A stretch of 64,000 nucleotides of DNA from Oceanobacillus_B kapialis (GTDB lineage Bacteria; Bacillota; Bacilli; Bacillales; Amphibacillaceae), in assembly GCF_042685265.1 (NCBI RefSeq), contig NZ_JBHUMX010000042.1; one strand, given 5' to 3'. The translations under genes were made by a program, and so were the position numbers. The notes under the pieces were generated by a model. It was given only the letters and a program-made list of their open reading frames with translations, was not told where the DNA came from and did no database searches. Positions within the stretch are counted from its first letter, which is position 1; each line of letters opens with the position of its first letter. Shown one piece after another: positions 17,141 through 25,826 of the stretch.

Positions 17141-17202
17141 TTATATGATTATCTACGTTTAGTATACCCGATCATATATAAAAAGAAAACTCTGATTTGT
17201 TC

Positions 17203-17541
17203 TTATGAAATAAAGAAATGTACCGTATTTTCCTCTTCTATTAATGAAGCGTCTAATGTTTTTTTATTATTGTATTGAAAAACCAGCACGGCCCCGTCCC
17301 AAAGGTCACCTTCCAATATTTCTTCTTGATAGAAGGATTCCTTCGCAACCTCAGAGATTACCTTTTTCCAGAAAGCATATGCAGGTGTATTTTCGTTCGT
17401 TTGCTTCACTTCCCAGACACCTTTATGCTTTTCAAACAATCGATGAGCTACTTGCTTTCCAATACCTTGACGCCTAAACTTCCTCATAATGAAAAAGTCA
17501 CTTATTACGTTTGTTTTATCTGCGAGCCTGACAAGTAGCAA
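17203..17541 (-). pseudogene. GNAT acetyltransferase fragment (C-terminal part)
   Basis: The frame reads 'NVISDFFIMRKFRRQGIGKQ' (acetyl-CoA loop R-R-x-G-I-G) and 'WEVKQTNENTPAYAFWKKVI', the C-terminal half of a GNAT type different from the neighbour. The first half is absent. It begins in the end of a truncated RimJ-like gene in another frame, as if a deletion had fused two tandem acetyltransferase genes. Confidence 0.7.
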
Positions 17542-17908
17542 TTATCCGGTGAATGTTCAATTCTTCAAAACTATATTTTATAATAGCCCTTGCTGCTTCT
17601 GTTGCTAACCCCATGTTATGATAATCTGGATTAAAAACCCAACCAATTTCGTAAGTTTTTTCTCCACTCCACTTATGAAAAACCATATGGCCAATAAGTG
17701 CATTTTTCCCCTTTAAAATGACTGGATATTTTTCAACATTTTTCCCTATATTTTCTTTTATGAGGTCCTTTGCTCTCTTTTCAGATAATAATCCTCCAGG
17801 AATATATTTCATAACTTCATTATTAGATGTATATTCCAAAACGGCTTTCCAATCCTCGGGATGGAAATTACGTATTATTAGTCTTTTGGTATTAATAATC
17901 ACGTTCAT
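17516..17908 (-). pseudogene. GNAT acetyltransferase fragment (RimJ/RimL-like N-terminal part)
   Basis: It starts MNVIINTKRLIIRNFHPEDW and continues through 'YEIGWVFNPDYHNMGLATEA' and 'LNIHRIIATCQ', then ends abruptly at a stop where family members continue with the 'N..S..v.eK.Gm' segment, about 40-50 residues short. The lost part was replaced by the C-terminal half of the other GNAT gene. The start has AGGAGTTGA upstream. Confidence 0.7.
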
Positions 17909-18009
17909 TCAACTCCTCTTAGTCCATTAAGCTAACAGAGCTATACCTTCCTAGAAGTGTTGGATCAAAGATTATAAGAAATAACCTCTCCAACACCTTT
18001 TCCTAATTG

Positions 18010-19280
18010 CTACTTTTCTTGAAGCTGCTTCACCACTTTCTCCATATCTATGTCTCTATTTAAATGTTCTGGTGTCCAGGGTATGTAAATATCCGGCTTA
18101 ATTCCTTGTTCAGCATCTGGTTTGCGAGTATCCAATTGATCTAACCGAGATGTCGCATACATCAATTCAAATTGATCCTCCCATTGCATTACAGATAGGT
18201 TGGAATAATCATTCACTCCCATTGTTGGCCTGCCAATAACAGTTACTTTTGGCGACTGCTTACATAAGTAAACAAATATATCGCCTGCACTCCCGCAGTA
18301 ATTATCTACTAAAACAATTACATTACGAGGCTTATCAAGACCAGTTATTTCATATTCTTCTATAGCATTATCTTCGTTAAAATTAACAAAGCCTTTTCCT
18401 CGATGTTTCTCCCATGTATCTTCTTTCCACTGCTTAAGTTCTTCGCGGTATTCACAACTCTCCAAATTTTCCAGTTCTTCATCAATACATTGAATCATTA
18501 AATTCGCATTTGTCACGGTGCAATTCATTTTCATACTATAAAAGCTAAGATCGATTTTATTTTCGCCCTCGGGAAAAAGAAACTGTAGTAATTTGTTAAA
18601 AGAATGATCGCTTCCGCCTAAGTTTAACCGAACATCAATGATAAGATTATTTGTGTTTGCTATATCTTCTTGATGCTTTTCTAGTAGGTTATCAATCGGG
18701 GTATGCTCCAAAAAATCAGATAGCGTCATAAGTAATGTGTTATTATCTATTCTCTTCAGCGTATGTTTAGGTTTATATGCTGTTTTTTCATATTTCTTCA
18801 ACTCTAGTGTAGTGATATTTCCCTTTGTATCGATTACTTCAGCAACGTTATACTTGGGAATAATACTCCGCCAGTCTTCGCGCTCTGCTTTCGTATCCAT
18901 TAATTCACGTTGATGTTTTTCAATTAACGTTAAAACTGGGATCCCGTCCAAAGATAAAATAGTGTCACCTCGTTTTAACCTATTTTCGTTTGTAATTGTA
19001 GTAACGTACAATTTATCTTCATAACGTCTGACTCGGAACCCGTTATCGTATTCTTTTTGAGAGTCGGACTTCACGGGGAGAAAAAACAAATGAGGGTCTT
19101 TAAAGTCTAGTAAATAGTCTTGCACGATTTCAGTAAATGTACTAGTTGTTAACTCGCCCTTCTTCTCCAGATTTACTATTTTATCCTCATATAGGGATGA
19201 TCCCATCCTTTTTTATCGATGTATCCTGCATAGTCCTGATGCATTATCTTAACTAATTCTCGAAAAATGTCCGTGTACAT
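18010..19280 (-). pseudogene. S41 family peptidase with N-terminal frameshift
   Basis: The main frame (398 aa from 19206) has a PDZ-like part ('LKRGDTILSLDGIPVL') and the S41 tail-specific protease core, including 'NLIIDVRLNLGG' and the catalytic serine region 'VDNYCGSAGDIFVYLC'. The true N-terminus, 'MYTDIFRELVKIMHQDYAGY', reads from ATG 19280 (AAGGGATG upstream) in another frame. The frames join if one base is added at the run ggg 19194-19196. It could be a recent mutation or a sequencing error; the rest of the gene is intact. Confidence 0.75.
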
Positions 19281-19305
19281 ATTCTCACATCCCTTTAGTA
19301 ATTTT

Positions 19306-20043
19306 CTAGATAGAGTTTGCATAAGTAGAAAAAGGATCTTTTCCTTTTCTCACAACATACGTAATAGCATTAGTTCTTAAATTTACATCTTTCTCTCCGC
19401 GTACTATTTTATATTCCAATGGTTTTACTACCTGCTTAACAACTTCCCAACCATTATAAATACCTCTTATTTTATGTATCATGTCTTCTGTTTTTAGATT
19501 TACTTCCATTAATGCATCTAGCTGTTCGTTAGTTTCTATATCCACTTCCTCTACTTCAGAGTTTACGATTATACAATTAAGACCGCCTTCTTTAGTACCT
19601 GCTGCCATCTTTTCTAAAACACTATCAAAAACAGATTCTGAAGAAACGTGTTCTAAGCTGGATACCGCCACAATATAGTCGTATGCCTTTTGTTTAATTT
19701 GATACTCTGCTATATCGGTTTGCACTAGTTCAATTACTTGTTCGACACCGTACTCTTTACAATACTGGCTTAATTTCTTTATTGCTGAGGGTAACAAGTC
19801 GACACAAACGACTTTTCCATTACTGCTTTTTATTTCATTTGCAATGGGAATGCTGTTTCGTCCTACCCCCGAACCCAAATCAAGCACGCGGATGTCCTGT
19901 TTTCCTTTTAGAAGTGATAATTGTTCCATTACCGTTCTAACAGGCTTATACAGCCAGGAACCTTTTTCGAATAATGTATAGTTCTCATAACAAGAATCGT
20001 GATATTTCTTTTCTTCTCTACGTATGTATTCCACTCTGTTCAC
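19306..20043 (-). CDS. Class I SAM-dependent methyltransferase
   Basis: The protein is 245 aa with motif I 'IRVLDLGSGVGRNSIPIA' (residues about 51-68) for S-adenosylmethionine, the acidic ribose contact 'KVVCVDLLP', and motif 'DYIVAVSSLEHV'. The end of the protein is variable, as in small-molecule methyltransferases. AAGGGGGATT lies before ATG 20043. The methyl acceptor is unknown. Confidence 0.82.
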   Translation of the reverse strand: MNRVEYIRREEKKYHDSCYENYTLFEKGSWLYKPVRTVMEQLSLLKGKQDIRVLDLGSGVGRNSIPIANEIKSSNGKVVCVDLLPSAIKKLSQYCKEYGVEQVIELVQTDIAEYQIKQKAYDYIVAVSSLEHVSSESVFDSVLEKMAAGTKEGGLNCIIVNSEVEEVDIETNEQLDALMEVNLKTEDMIHKIRGIYNGWEVVKQVVKPLEYKIVRGEKDVNLRTNAITYVVRKGKDPFSTYANSI

Positions 20044-20087
20044 AGAATCCCCCTTACACCAGAGTATCTTCGCACTACTAGCTGCAG

Positions 20088-20573
20088 CTACTTAACTTCC
20101 CATTGATTATAAACCACTGACTCTACATCAAGATCTTTCTTGTTAAGCCATTCAAATGCTTTGAGCACTAGCGGAGAAGCGTTATCTTGTGAAACTTCTT
20201 GCTCCGTCACCCATCCTGCTCCTAACGAATCTTGCCCCTCAAACTGCTCAGGCACACTAATTTCTCCCCCCATTTTGCTCACAAGATAATAGACAGCAAT
20301 ATGGTGAACATGGGTATATCCCTTCCATTTCCATGGAAGCATAAAATCCATCACGCCCAAATTTCGGAGGATTTCAATATTAACCCCCGTTTCTTCATTA
20401 AACTCCCTTTGCATTGCATCCGCTAAACTTTCTCCTTTTTCCAAACTACCCCCGGGTAGGTCGTAACGGTTTTTGTACGGACCTCTGCTTTTGTTAATAA
20501 CTAACAGTTTGTTGTTTTCTAGAAGAATTCCATATACTCCAAAAGCTTGGTGATACTTTATAAATTGAGTCAT
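20088..20573 (-). CDS. Nudix hydrolase
   Basis: I start at ATG 20573 (MTQFIKYHQAFGVYGILL), which avoids the overlap with the upstream gene. The Nudix box is complete (GGSLEKGESLADAMQREFNE followed by ETGV), preceded by 'RYDLPGG'. About 161 aa. It resembles the ADP-ribose or MutT-like Nudix proteins often found beside GNAT and phosphotransferase genes in Bacillus. The substrate is not determinable here. Confidence 0.83.
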   Translation of the reverse strand: MTQFIKYHQAFGVYGILLENNKLLVINKSRGPYKNRYDLPGGSLEKGESLADAMQREFNEETGVNIEILRNLGVMDFMLPWKWKGYTHVHHIAVYYLVSKMGGEISVPEQFEGQDSLGAGWVTEQEVSQDNASPLVLKAFEWLNKKDLDVESVVYNQWEVK

Positions 20574-20589
20574 ATTATCATTCCTAACT

Positions 20590-21045
20590 TCATTTCCATA
20601 AAGTAATCTCCAATAATTCGCGATCATCTATAACCAAGTCATAGGGATCTTTTATATCTTCCCAGTTAATGCTTCTTTTGTTTGAAAGCGCTAAGTCCTC
20701 TTCGCCATTTAAAGAGGTAAAATACTCTACAATACTACTTTTCTCAATCGCTTCTTCTAAATAGTTATAAAGGATCCTTAAACACTTTTCTTCCTTTGGT
20801 CTTCCACTTAAGCTATTTTTTAACGGGATTTGGTTAGCATATCCTGCTACTTGATGTTTATATGTGAAATGGGGACTATAGGAAAACCGCTTTTTAATCT
20901 CGCTATCGTAATTATTTTCAAAATATAAATGGACAAAATCAAGTTCCGTTCTGAAAACATTTGCTTGTTCAGGAGATATGGGGTTCTCACCAAATGAACC
21001 TGTAGGCAGCCTCATAGGTGAAGCAATATAGATGTATTGGGTCAT
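20590..21045 (-). CDS. Conserved hypothetical protein
   Basis: Start ATG 21045 follows AAGGTGGG. The product (151 aa) begins MTQYIYIASPMRLPTGSFG and contains 'NPISPEQANVFRTELDFVHL' and 'FSYSPHFTYKHQVAGYANQI'. I recall similar uncharacterised Bacillaceae proteins but know no domain name. No membrane segment or signal. It is followed by a Nudix gene with 16 bases between. Confidence 0.6.
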   Translation of the reverse strand: MTQYIYIASPMRLPTGSFGENPISPEQANVFRTELDFVHLYFENNYDSEIKKRFSYSPHFTYKHQVAGYANQIPLKNSLSGRPKEEKCLRILYNYLEEAIEKSSIVEYFTSLNGEEDLALSNKRSINWEDIKDPYDLVIDDRELLEITLWK

Positions 21046-21237
21046 AGATTTTCCCACCTTAGTTAGATTTACTTTTTTTCTATCACAAGATATTCATGTA
21101 ATTAATCTTATAGGTTAGTTACTACAATACCCTCTAATATTAACACAATATTCAAACGAGCATTTTCTATTAAAAAGCCTAACTGGACTTTTAATTCATA
21201 AAAACTTTTTTGAAGAGGGTTCACTAATACTAAATAA

Positions 21238-21266
21238 TTGACAAAATAATTTATTTATGCTATAAT
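21238..21266 (+). promoter_or_regulatory. Consensus sigma-A promoter of the YktD-like gene
   Basis: TTGACA (21238-21243) and TATAAT (21261-21266) are separated by exactly 17 bp, with a TG extension before the -10. It is about the strongest promoter readable in the window and drives a leader with an intrinsic-terminator-like hairpin. Confidence 0.85.
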
Positions 21267-21291
21267 TTACATTTAACATTTTGTTGTATAT

Positions 21292-21329
21292 AATAAGATT
21301 CTCCTGGCCAGGGGAATCTTATTTTTTAG
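21292..21329 (+). terminator. Terminator-like hairpin in the leader of the YktD-like gene
   Basis: The arms aataagattc (21292-21301) and gaatcttatt (21314-21323), extended by the inner palindrome cctggccagg, are followed at once by TTTTTT and then by the ribosome binding site AGGAGG. The hairpin lies about 20 bases after the expected transcription start. It looks like an attenuator rather than an upstream gene's terminator. Confidence 0.7.
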
Positions 21330-21341
21330 GAGGAAATTGGT

Positions 21342-22256
21342 ATGAAACAAAATGAATCCAGTTTAACTTCTTTAGTATCGGCATTCGGTCGGGCATATCA
21401 CAGCAAATATGACTCGCCAAAAATCTTTGATGACTTTATCGCTATGAAGTTACTTACTCAACGAGATTATCGCAACATTAAAACGAATATGGTGAACGGC
21501 ATCCATTTCTTCAACAAAGAAATTGCGGAAAAGTTTAAGGATAGACCTGATGAAATTTTAAAATGGATCACCCAAGTGCAGTTATCTCCTACACCCTTGG
21601 CGCGTGCGGCGTATTGCGAAAATGTTTTACAAAATGAAATTAGTTTAGGGGTAAAGCAATATGTCATACTCGGTGCAGGCTTCGATACGTTTTCCATACG
21701 ACATCCTGAATTGGAGAGAACACTTGAGATTTTTGAAATTGATCATCCATCAACGCAACAATTTAAAATGCAAAGACTTAATGAAGTTGATATTAAAAAA
21801 CCGCATAATCTCCATTTTATTTCAATGGATTTTACGGAGATGTTTTCGTATGAACAGCTATTTGAAAAAAACTTTAAGTATGAAAAGACATTTTTCAGTT
21901 TACTAGGAGTTTCGTATTACTTAACTAAAGATGAACTTTCAAGCTTACTAGATCAATTATTTGCCAATGTTCCAACTGGAAGCTCTATTGTTTTTGATTA
22001 TGCTGATGAAGGACTTTTTGAAGAAAAAGGGTTCTCAAACAGAGTAGAGAACATGGTGAAAATGGCTGCCGCTAGTGGAGAGCCTATGAAATCATGTTAC
22101 GCTTTATCGGAACTGGAGAAGATGTTAGAGAAATCAGGACTACTAATTTATGAACAGGTAACTCCTGAAAAAATTGAGGAGCGCTATTTTAGCAATCGAA
22201 GCGATTACTTAACCGCGTTTGAATCCATTCATTACGTTCATGCAGTAAAAAAATAA
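21342..22256 (+). CDS. Leucine carboxyl methyltransferase-fold SAM methyltransferase (YktD-like)
   Basis: The protein is 304 aa. Features of the LCMT/PPM1-type methyltransferase family are visible: 'ARAAYCENVLQNEISLGVKQ', the SAM motif 'YVILGAGFDTFSIRHPEL', 'IFEIDHPSTQQFK' and 'FSLLGVSYYLTKDELSSLL'. In Bacillus the relative YktD is annotated as similar to polyketide O-methyltransferases; the acceptor is unknown. The start ATG follows AGGAGGAAATTGGT. It is one of few plus-strand genes in this region and has its own strong promoter plus a terminator-like hairpin in its leader, so expression may be conditional. Confidence 0.75.
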   Translation: MKQNESSLTSLVSAFGRAYHSKYDSPKIFDDFIAMKLLTQRDYRNIKTNMVNGIHFFNKEIAEKFKDRPDEILKWITQVQLSPTPLARAAYCENVLQNEISLGVKQYVILGAGFDTFSIRHPELERTLEIFEIDHPSTQQFKMQRLNEVDIKKPHNLHFISMDFTEMFSYEQLFEKNFKYEKTFFSLLGVSYYLTKDELSSLLDQLFANVPTGSSIVFDYADEGLFEEKGFSNRVENMVKMAAASGEPMKSCYALSELEKMLEKSGLLIYEQVTPEKIEERYFSNRSDYLTAFESIHYVHAVKK

Positions 22257-22323
22257 CTTAAATTAGAGCCGCTCTCTAACAGAGAGGCTCCATAAACCCA
22301 ATTATCAATCTAAGTTAGTATTC

Positions 22324-22361
22324 AAAGACCTACACTGGAGGACTCTCCACTGTAGGTCTTT
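22324..22361. terminator. Bidirectional terminator between converging genes
   Basis: The arms aaagacctacactggag and ctccactgtaggtcttt pair with a single mismatch. The hairpin separates the stop of the YktD-like gene from the stop of the L,D-transpeptidase gene and has T-rich flanks on both sides. Confidence 0.8.
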
Positions 22362-22367
22362 TATTTG

Positions 22368-23627
22368 TTAGTAGTTACTCAAATTTTGACTAGGTGTCAT
22401 AATGATTACTGGATTTTTAGCTGGGTCTAACCATTTCAATATAGAAATTACATTAGACTGAGATGTGGCTACGCACCCAAGTGTATAACTGCTTCCAGTG
22501 TGAAAGAAGATCGCACTTCCTTTTCCAGGAGTTCGTTGGGTATTATAATTTATGACAAATCCATATGTGTATAGACGATGTGTCATATTCTCAGCACTTT
22601 TCCACTGGCCTTGTGTTTTGCTTTTTGATTGCCATGTATTGTAAAGAGCAGAATCTGAGTCATCCACCCACACATCATCACTTGTGATATCTCTCCAAGG
22701 TAATTTTGTACCAGGGTTTCCGTTTTGTCCGAAGGCCGTACCAATTGAATATTTACCAATAGGTGTTTTCCCATCGCCTTCTTTTTGTTTACCAAACCCA
22801 TTTTTACCGAGAAACCCTGACGTGTTCATGACCCGGTTCCATTTCCCACTTCCGTCTTTCTCAAAGGTTTGGATAGTGGCACTTGTGGAACCATAACTAT
22901 CCGTTGTGACTAAAATAAGTTGGTTGTTCCCACTAACTGTTGTTAACTTATCAGCATCATTTTTAGGAGTTGGTGTTTCTTCGACAGGTGTTTGTTTAGG
23001 TTCTTCTTGCTTTCCTTCCTTTTTCGCTACAACAGGCTTTTTATCGGATAAATAGTTTCTGGAAAGCCAACCTGTCTTACCATTTACCTTTACTTTCCCC
23101 CACGTACTAGATATTTCTGTAATTGTAACCGACTGCCCATCTGTAACACTTGTTATAACCTTGTAGTTCGTACCTGGACCACTACGAACATTTAACGAAC
23201 TTACGTCTACATATTTTGTTACAGGATCAATAACTTTAGTGGTGGGAGCAGTAGGCTTGTCTTCCTTTTTGGATTCTGGCGTTTTTGTTTCCGCCGTTTC
23301 TTTTTCCTTTTCTTCATCTTTTACTTCCTTGGAGGGTTTTTTGTTCTCTACAGCAGACTCTTTCTTTTCTTCCTCTGCTTTTTTATTCCTAGACTTTTCT
23401 TCTTTATTTTTACTTTCTTCGTCTTCAGATTCTTCTAGGCTTTCATTTGAGATGCCAACTTGAATCTTTCCCTCTTTTTTAACATCACGCTTAGATGTCT
23501 CTTCTTCAAAATCTTCAGTAGTAGTTGCTTTACCGGAACTTGAACCGCTAATCCATATTACCCCAATTACTATTACAACCATTAAAAGAAGTGTAGAAAT
23601 TCCAGTCATCCACTTTTTCTTTGTCAT
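22368..23627 (-). CDS. Secreted L,D-transpeptidase with SH3 domain
   Basis: The protein is 419 aa. It has an N-terminal membrane anchor (residues 5-27), a long charged Glu/Lys-rich linker (about 40-130), a bacterial SH3b domain (about 138-195, 'LNVRSGPGTNYKVI') that may bind peptidoglycan, a second linker, and a YkuD-type L,D-transpeptidase domain. The catalytic motif is visible as FFHTGSSYTLGCVATS with the active cysteine. Such enzymes cross-link peptidoglycan stem peptides by 3-3 bonds and resist most penicillins. The SH3-plus-YkuD arrangement is common; the extreme linker suggests reach through the wall. ATG 23627 has AGGGGATG upstream. Confidence 0.85.
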   Translation of the reverse strand: MTKKKWMTGISTLLLMVVIVIGVIWISGSSSGKATTTEDFEEETSKRDVKKEGKIQVGISNESLEESEDEESKNKEEKSRNKKAEEEKKESAVENKKPSKEVKDEEKEKETAETKTPESKKEDKPTAPTTKVIDPVTKYVDVSSLNVRSGPGTNYKVITSVTDGQSVTITEISSTWGKVKVNGKTGWLSRNYLSDKKPVVAKKEGKQEEPKQTPVEETPTPKNDADKLTTVSGNNQLILVTTDSYGSTSATIQTFEKDGSGKWNRVMNTSGFLGKNGFGKQKEGDGKTPIGKYSIGTAFGQNGNPGTKLPWRDITSDDVWVDDSDSALYNTWQSKSKTQGQWKSAENMTHRLYTYGFVINYNTQRTPGKGSAIFFHTGSSYTLGCVATSQSNVISILKWLDPAKNPVIIMTPSQNLSNY

Positions 23628-23795
23628 CCCCTATAACAACTCTTTCCTATGTATTTTCTTCTATATATAGTATCGGTAAAATTATACTATTATTTAGAAG
23701 TATCTAGATATTTATACCTATTTTACAATTCTACTGAGAATTTTCCAAACTTTATCCTTTTTGTTTGATCCTTCTAACATATGTAAAGAAAAAGA

Positions 23796-23826
23796 CACCT
23801 TACTTAAACTTCAGTTAAGTAAGGTG
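23796..23826 (-). terminator. Terminator-like hairpin
   Basis: The perfect arms caccttacttaa and ttaagtaaggtg are followed on the minus strand by a T-rich tract. It sits just after the small minus-strand remnant at 23846-23962. Confidence 0.6.
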
Positions 23827-23845
23827 CCTTTATCCTATTTAATGT

Positions 23846-23962
23846 TTACTTTGACTCAATGAAGAGTCCTATCTCATTACCTTCCACTTTAATTTTACAT
23901 TTATTAGTCCATTGCTTGTCTTTTCTGATAATATAATATATATGCCTAAAATTAGAGCTCAT
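23846..23962 (-). pseudogene. Short C-terminal gene remnant
   Basis: A 38-codon frame ends in 'KCKIKVEGNEIGLFIESK' directly before a terminator hairpin. It has no ribosome binding site and looks like the end of a longer, lost gene. Low-confidence call made because of the adjacent terminator. Confidence 0.3.
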
Positions 23963-23979
23963 AAAAAGGAGAGTTAATA

Positions 23980-24144
23980 ATGAATGAACTTTTAATGTTA
24001 TCCATTTTATTCTTTGCTTTCTTGACTTATAAAATGATTAAGATATTCCGAGTAAAAGGCATCCCAAGAAGCAACAAGATTTTAGCTTGGTCTATTTATG
24101 GAGTTTGCACGATTGGATTAATTTCTGTAAATTTGTGGATATAG
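23980..24144 (+). CDS. Small membrane protein (54 aa)
   Basis: ATG 23980 follows a strong AAAAAGGAGAG site. The peptide MNELLMLSILFFAFLTYKMI... has two hydrophobic segments (residues 4-17 and 36-53) separated by a basic stretch (KIFRVKGIPRSNK). It is not a family I can name. The good ribosome binding site and amino-acid pattern argue that it is translated. Confidence 0.6.
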   Translation: MNELLMLSILFFAFLTYKMIKIFRVKGIPRSNKILAWSIYGVCTIGLISVNLWI

Positions 24145-24232
24145 ATAGTAAAGAAAAAACTCTTGCTATTGAGTGATTGTTTTCTTTTTATTAGATTAGT
24201 GTAGAATACAGGTAATATAGCGTATAATTAAA

Positions 24233-24353
24233 AAACCGCTTGGTGCTGGTACACCAAACGGTTTGCCATAGCTAAGGCTCCCTACAAGGGGGTCAGCATA
24301 GGGTAGAAGTAATCCATCAGAGCTGCTAACTCAAGGGTGGGTTATTTTTTTGG
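24233..24353 (+). ncRNA. Antitoxin-like small RNA, apparently orphan
   Basis: TATAAT (24223-24228) precedes a 5' hairpin (aaccgcttggtg...caccaaacggtt), a conserved-looking centre with ccctacaagggggtcagc, and a terminator (aactca-aggg-tgggtt then ATTTTTTT). The layout and loop bases (gctgg.aca) match the antitoxin side of the type I locus at 17.1 kb. No holin-like toxin frame is visible on the opposite strand; the CPBP gene lies there instead. Identification rests on structural resemblance only. Confidence 0.5.
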
Positions 24354-24370
24354 TTAAGTTCTACTCCTCC

Positions 24371-25027
24371 TTACATTGTAGGCGGCAAATATATATTTAG
24401 AAATGTTAATACTGCTAAGTTTCCTACGTCTACAATAAAATGAGAAACAATCGCCCATCTCAAACTCTTCGTCGTAAAATAGGTAATTGACCACACAACT
24501 CCCATAATCGTTAAATAAATATAAAGATGATACGATGTGTTAGCAATGGAGAAGACTCCCCACATAAATGGATGGCTGATCACAAAGAAGATAGTAGAAT
24601 AGATTACACTAGCCCATTTAGGGAACCAGTCCCCTGCAGCATCTAGCAAGATGCCCCTCCAATACAACTCTTCAAACCATGGATTTATTAGAGCAAATAA
24701 TAACCAAAGAACCACCAACATGACGGAATCAAACAAGTTATAGTTCATGACTAATATAGTGAGCGGAAACATACCAAGGAGTAAAGATAGAATCACGGAT
24801 GCCTTAGCTGATTGGGGTTTCCTTAACCAGTCCTTAATGCGCTTATCCCCTTTAAAATACATAACCATAAATCCAGTTGTACTCCAATAAACGAGTGCTA
24901 ACGGCACCCAAGCCCATCCACCAATAAACTTTGAAAAAACCGTAGCAGTTATAAAACCAATTAATATAACGACTATAGGTGATGCAAGAATTAGCATTCT
25001 ATTTCGTTTACTTATATCCACGTTCAT
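24371..25027 (-). CDS. CPBP family intramembrane metalloprotease
   Basis: This 218-aa membrane protein has about six helices. It carries the CPBP/CAAX-protease motifs: 'NPWFEELYWRGILLDA' (EExxxR), a conserved histidine in 'FVISHPFMW', and HFIVDVGN. Bacterial members cut within or next to the membrane and include bacteriocin-immunity-like proteins. It lies 35 bp after a tetR gene in the same direction and is probably controlled by it. Confidence 0.8.
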   Translation of the reverse strand: MNVDISKRNRMLILASPIVVILIGFITATVFSKFIGGWAWVPLALVYWSTTGFMVMYFKGDKRIKDWLRKPQSAKASVILSLLLGMFPLTILVMNYNLFDSVMLVVLWLLFALINPWFEELYWRGILLDAAGDWFPKWASVIYSTIFFVISHPFMWGVFSIANTSYHLYIYLTIMGVVWSITYFTTKSLRWAIVSHFIVDVGNLAVLTFLNIYLPPTM

Positions 25028-25062
25028 CTTCTCGTCTCCCTTATTCTATCTATATCTAAAAC

Positions 25063-25674
25063 TTAATACGATCTAAATACCTTCATAACCAACTTGGCAT
25101 CTGGGATTGGACAATCACTCCATTGAATTTTATTAATGGCTAATCCTTGAATAAAAGCATAAAAAGTAATAGCTAATGTAACTGGATTGGTTTGAACAAT
25201 ATCTCCTTCTTCTTGTCCTTCCATTATTAGAGGCAGGGTTGCCTTAACAGGGGAGATCGCTTCTTCTCCTGTTAAAAAGTCTTTCACTTCTTCTGGAACA
25301 GCATCTGAAGTACTAGCCTGCATCATAATTAAAAAGAGAAGTGTATTCTCACTACTTTCCATTCCTTCCAGTATCTTTTCTGTCATCCATTCTAATTTCT
25401 CTAATGGCGTCCCCCTCTGTTGTTTTGCATCATAAATTACCCCCATCGAACGATCGGAGGCCTTTTTTACCAATGTCGTAAATATTTCTTCTTTCGATTT
25501 AAAATAGTGATAAACAAGACCATGGCTTAATGCTGCTTCTTTCGCGATATCACTAATCTTTGCTGCGACCATCCCCCTACGAGCAAATACTTGCAAGGCA
25601 GCTCGCAATATCTGCTCTTTTCGTTCATCTCGAATTTGTTTATTTTGCTGTTCTTGTCTAGGCAATCTCGGCAC
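25063..25674 (-). CDS. TetR/AcrR family transcriptional regulator
   Basis: The protein is 203 aa with an N-terminal helix-turn-helix: 'ILRAALQVFARRGMVAAKIS' then 'LSHGLVYHYFKSKEEIF'. The rest is a helical ligand-binding domain. An 18-bp palindrome immediately upstream (25685-25702) is the likely operator, so it probably represses itself and the CPBP gene behind it. The ligand is unknown. Confidence 0.85.
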   Translation of the reverse strand: MPRLPRQEQQNKQIRDERKEQILRAALQVFARRGMVAAKISDIAKEAALSHGLVYHYFKSKEEIFTTLVKKASDRSMGVIYDAKQQRGTPLEKLEWMTEKILEGMESSENTLLFLIMMQASTSDAVPEEVKDFLTGEEAISPVKATLPLIMEGQEEGDIVQTNPVTLAITFYAFIQGLAINKIQWSDCPIPDAKLVMKVFRSY

Positions 25675-25684
25675 CTCTTTTTTG

Positions 25685-25702
25685 ATTGACTAATCAGTCA
25701 AT
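25685..25702. promoter_or_regulatory. Palindromic operator of the tetR-CPBP operon
   Basis: ATTGACTAATCAGTCAAT is a perfect palindrome in its arms (ATTGACT/AGTCAAT) located 11 bases before the tetR start. This is the usual spacing and size of a TetR-type autoregulatory site. Confidence 0.7.
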
Positions 25703-25826
25703 ATTAGATGTGTTTTTAGTTTATTCTATAATTTTTTTCACGTCAATAGTCTTTTTAGTTTTGGGAATTGCCTTCCTAAGTTAGAACTAGCTTTGTATGT
25801 CCCGAAGTTTTTTCCAAAGGTGGTAT

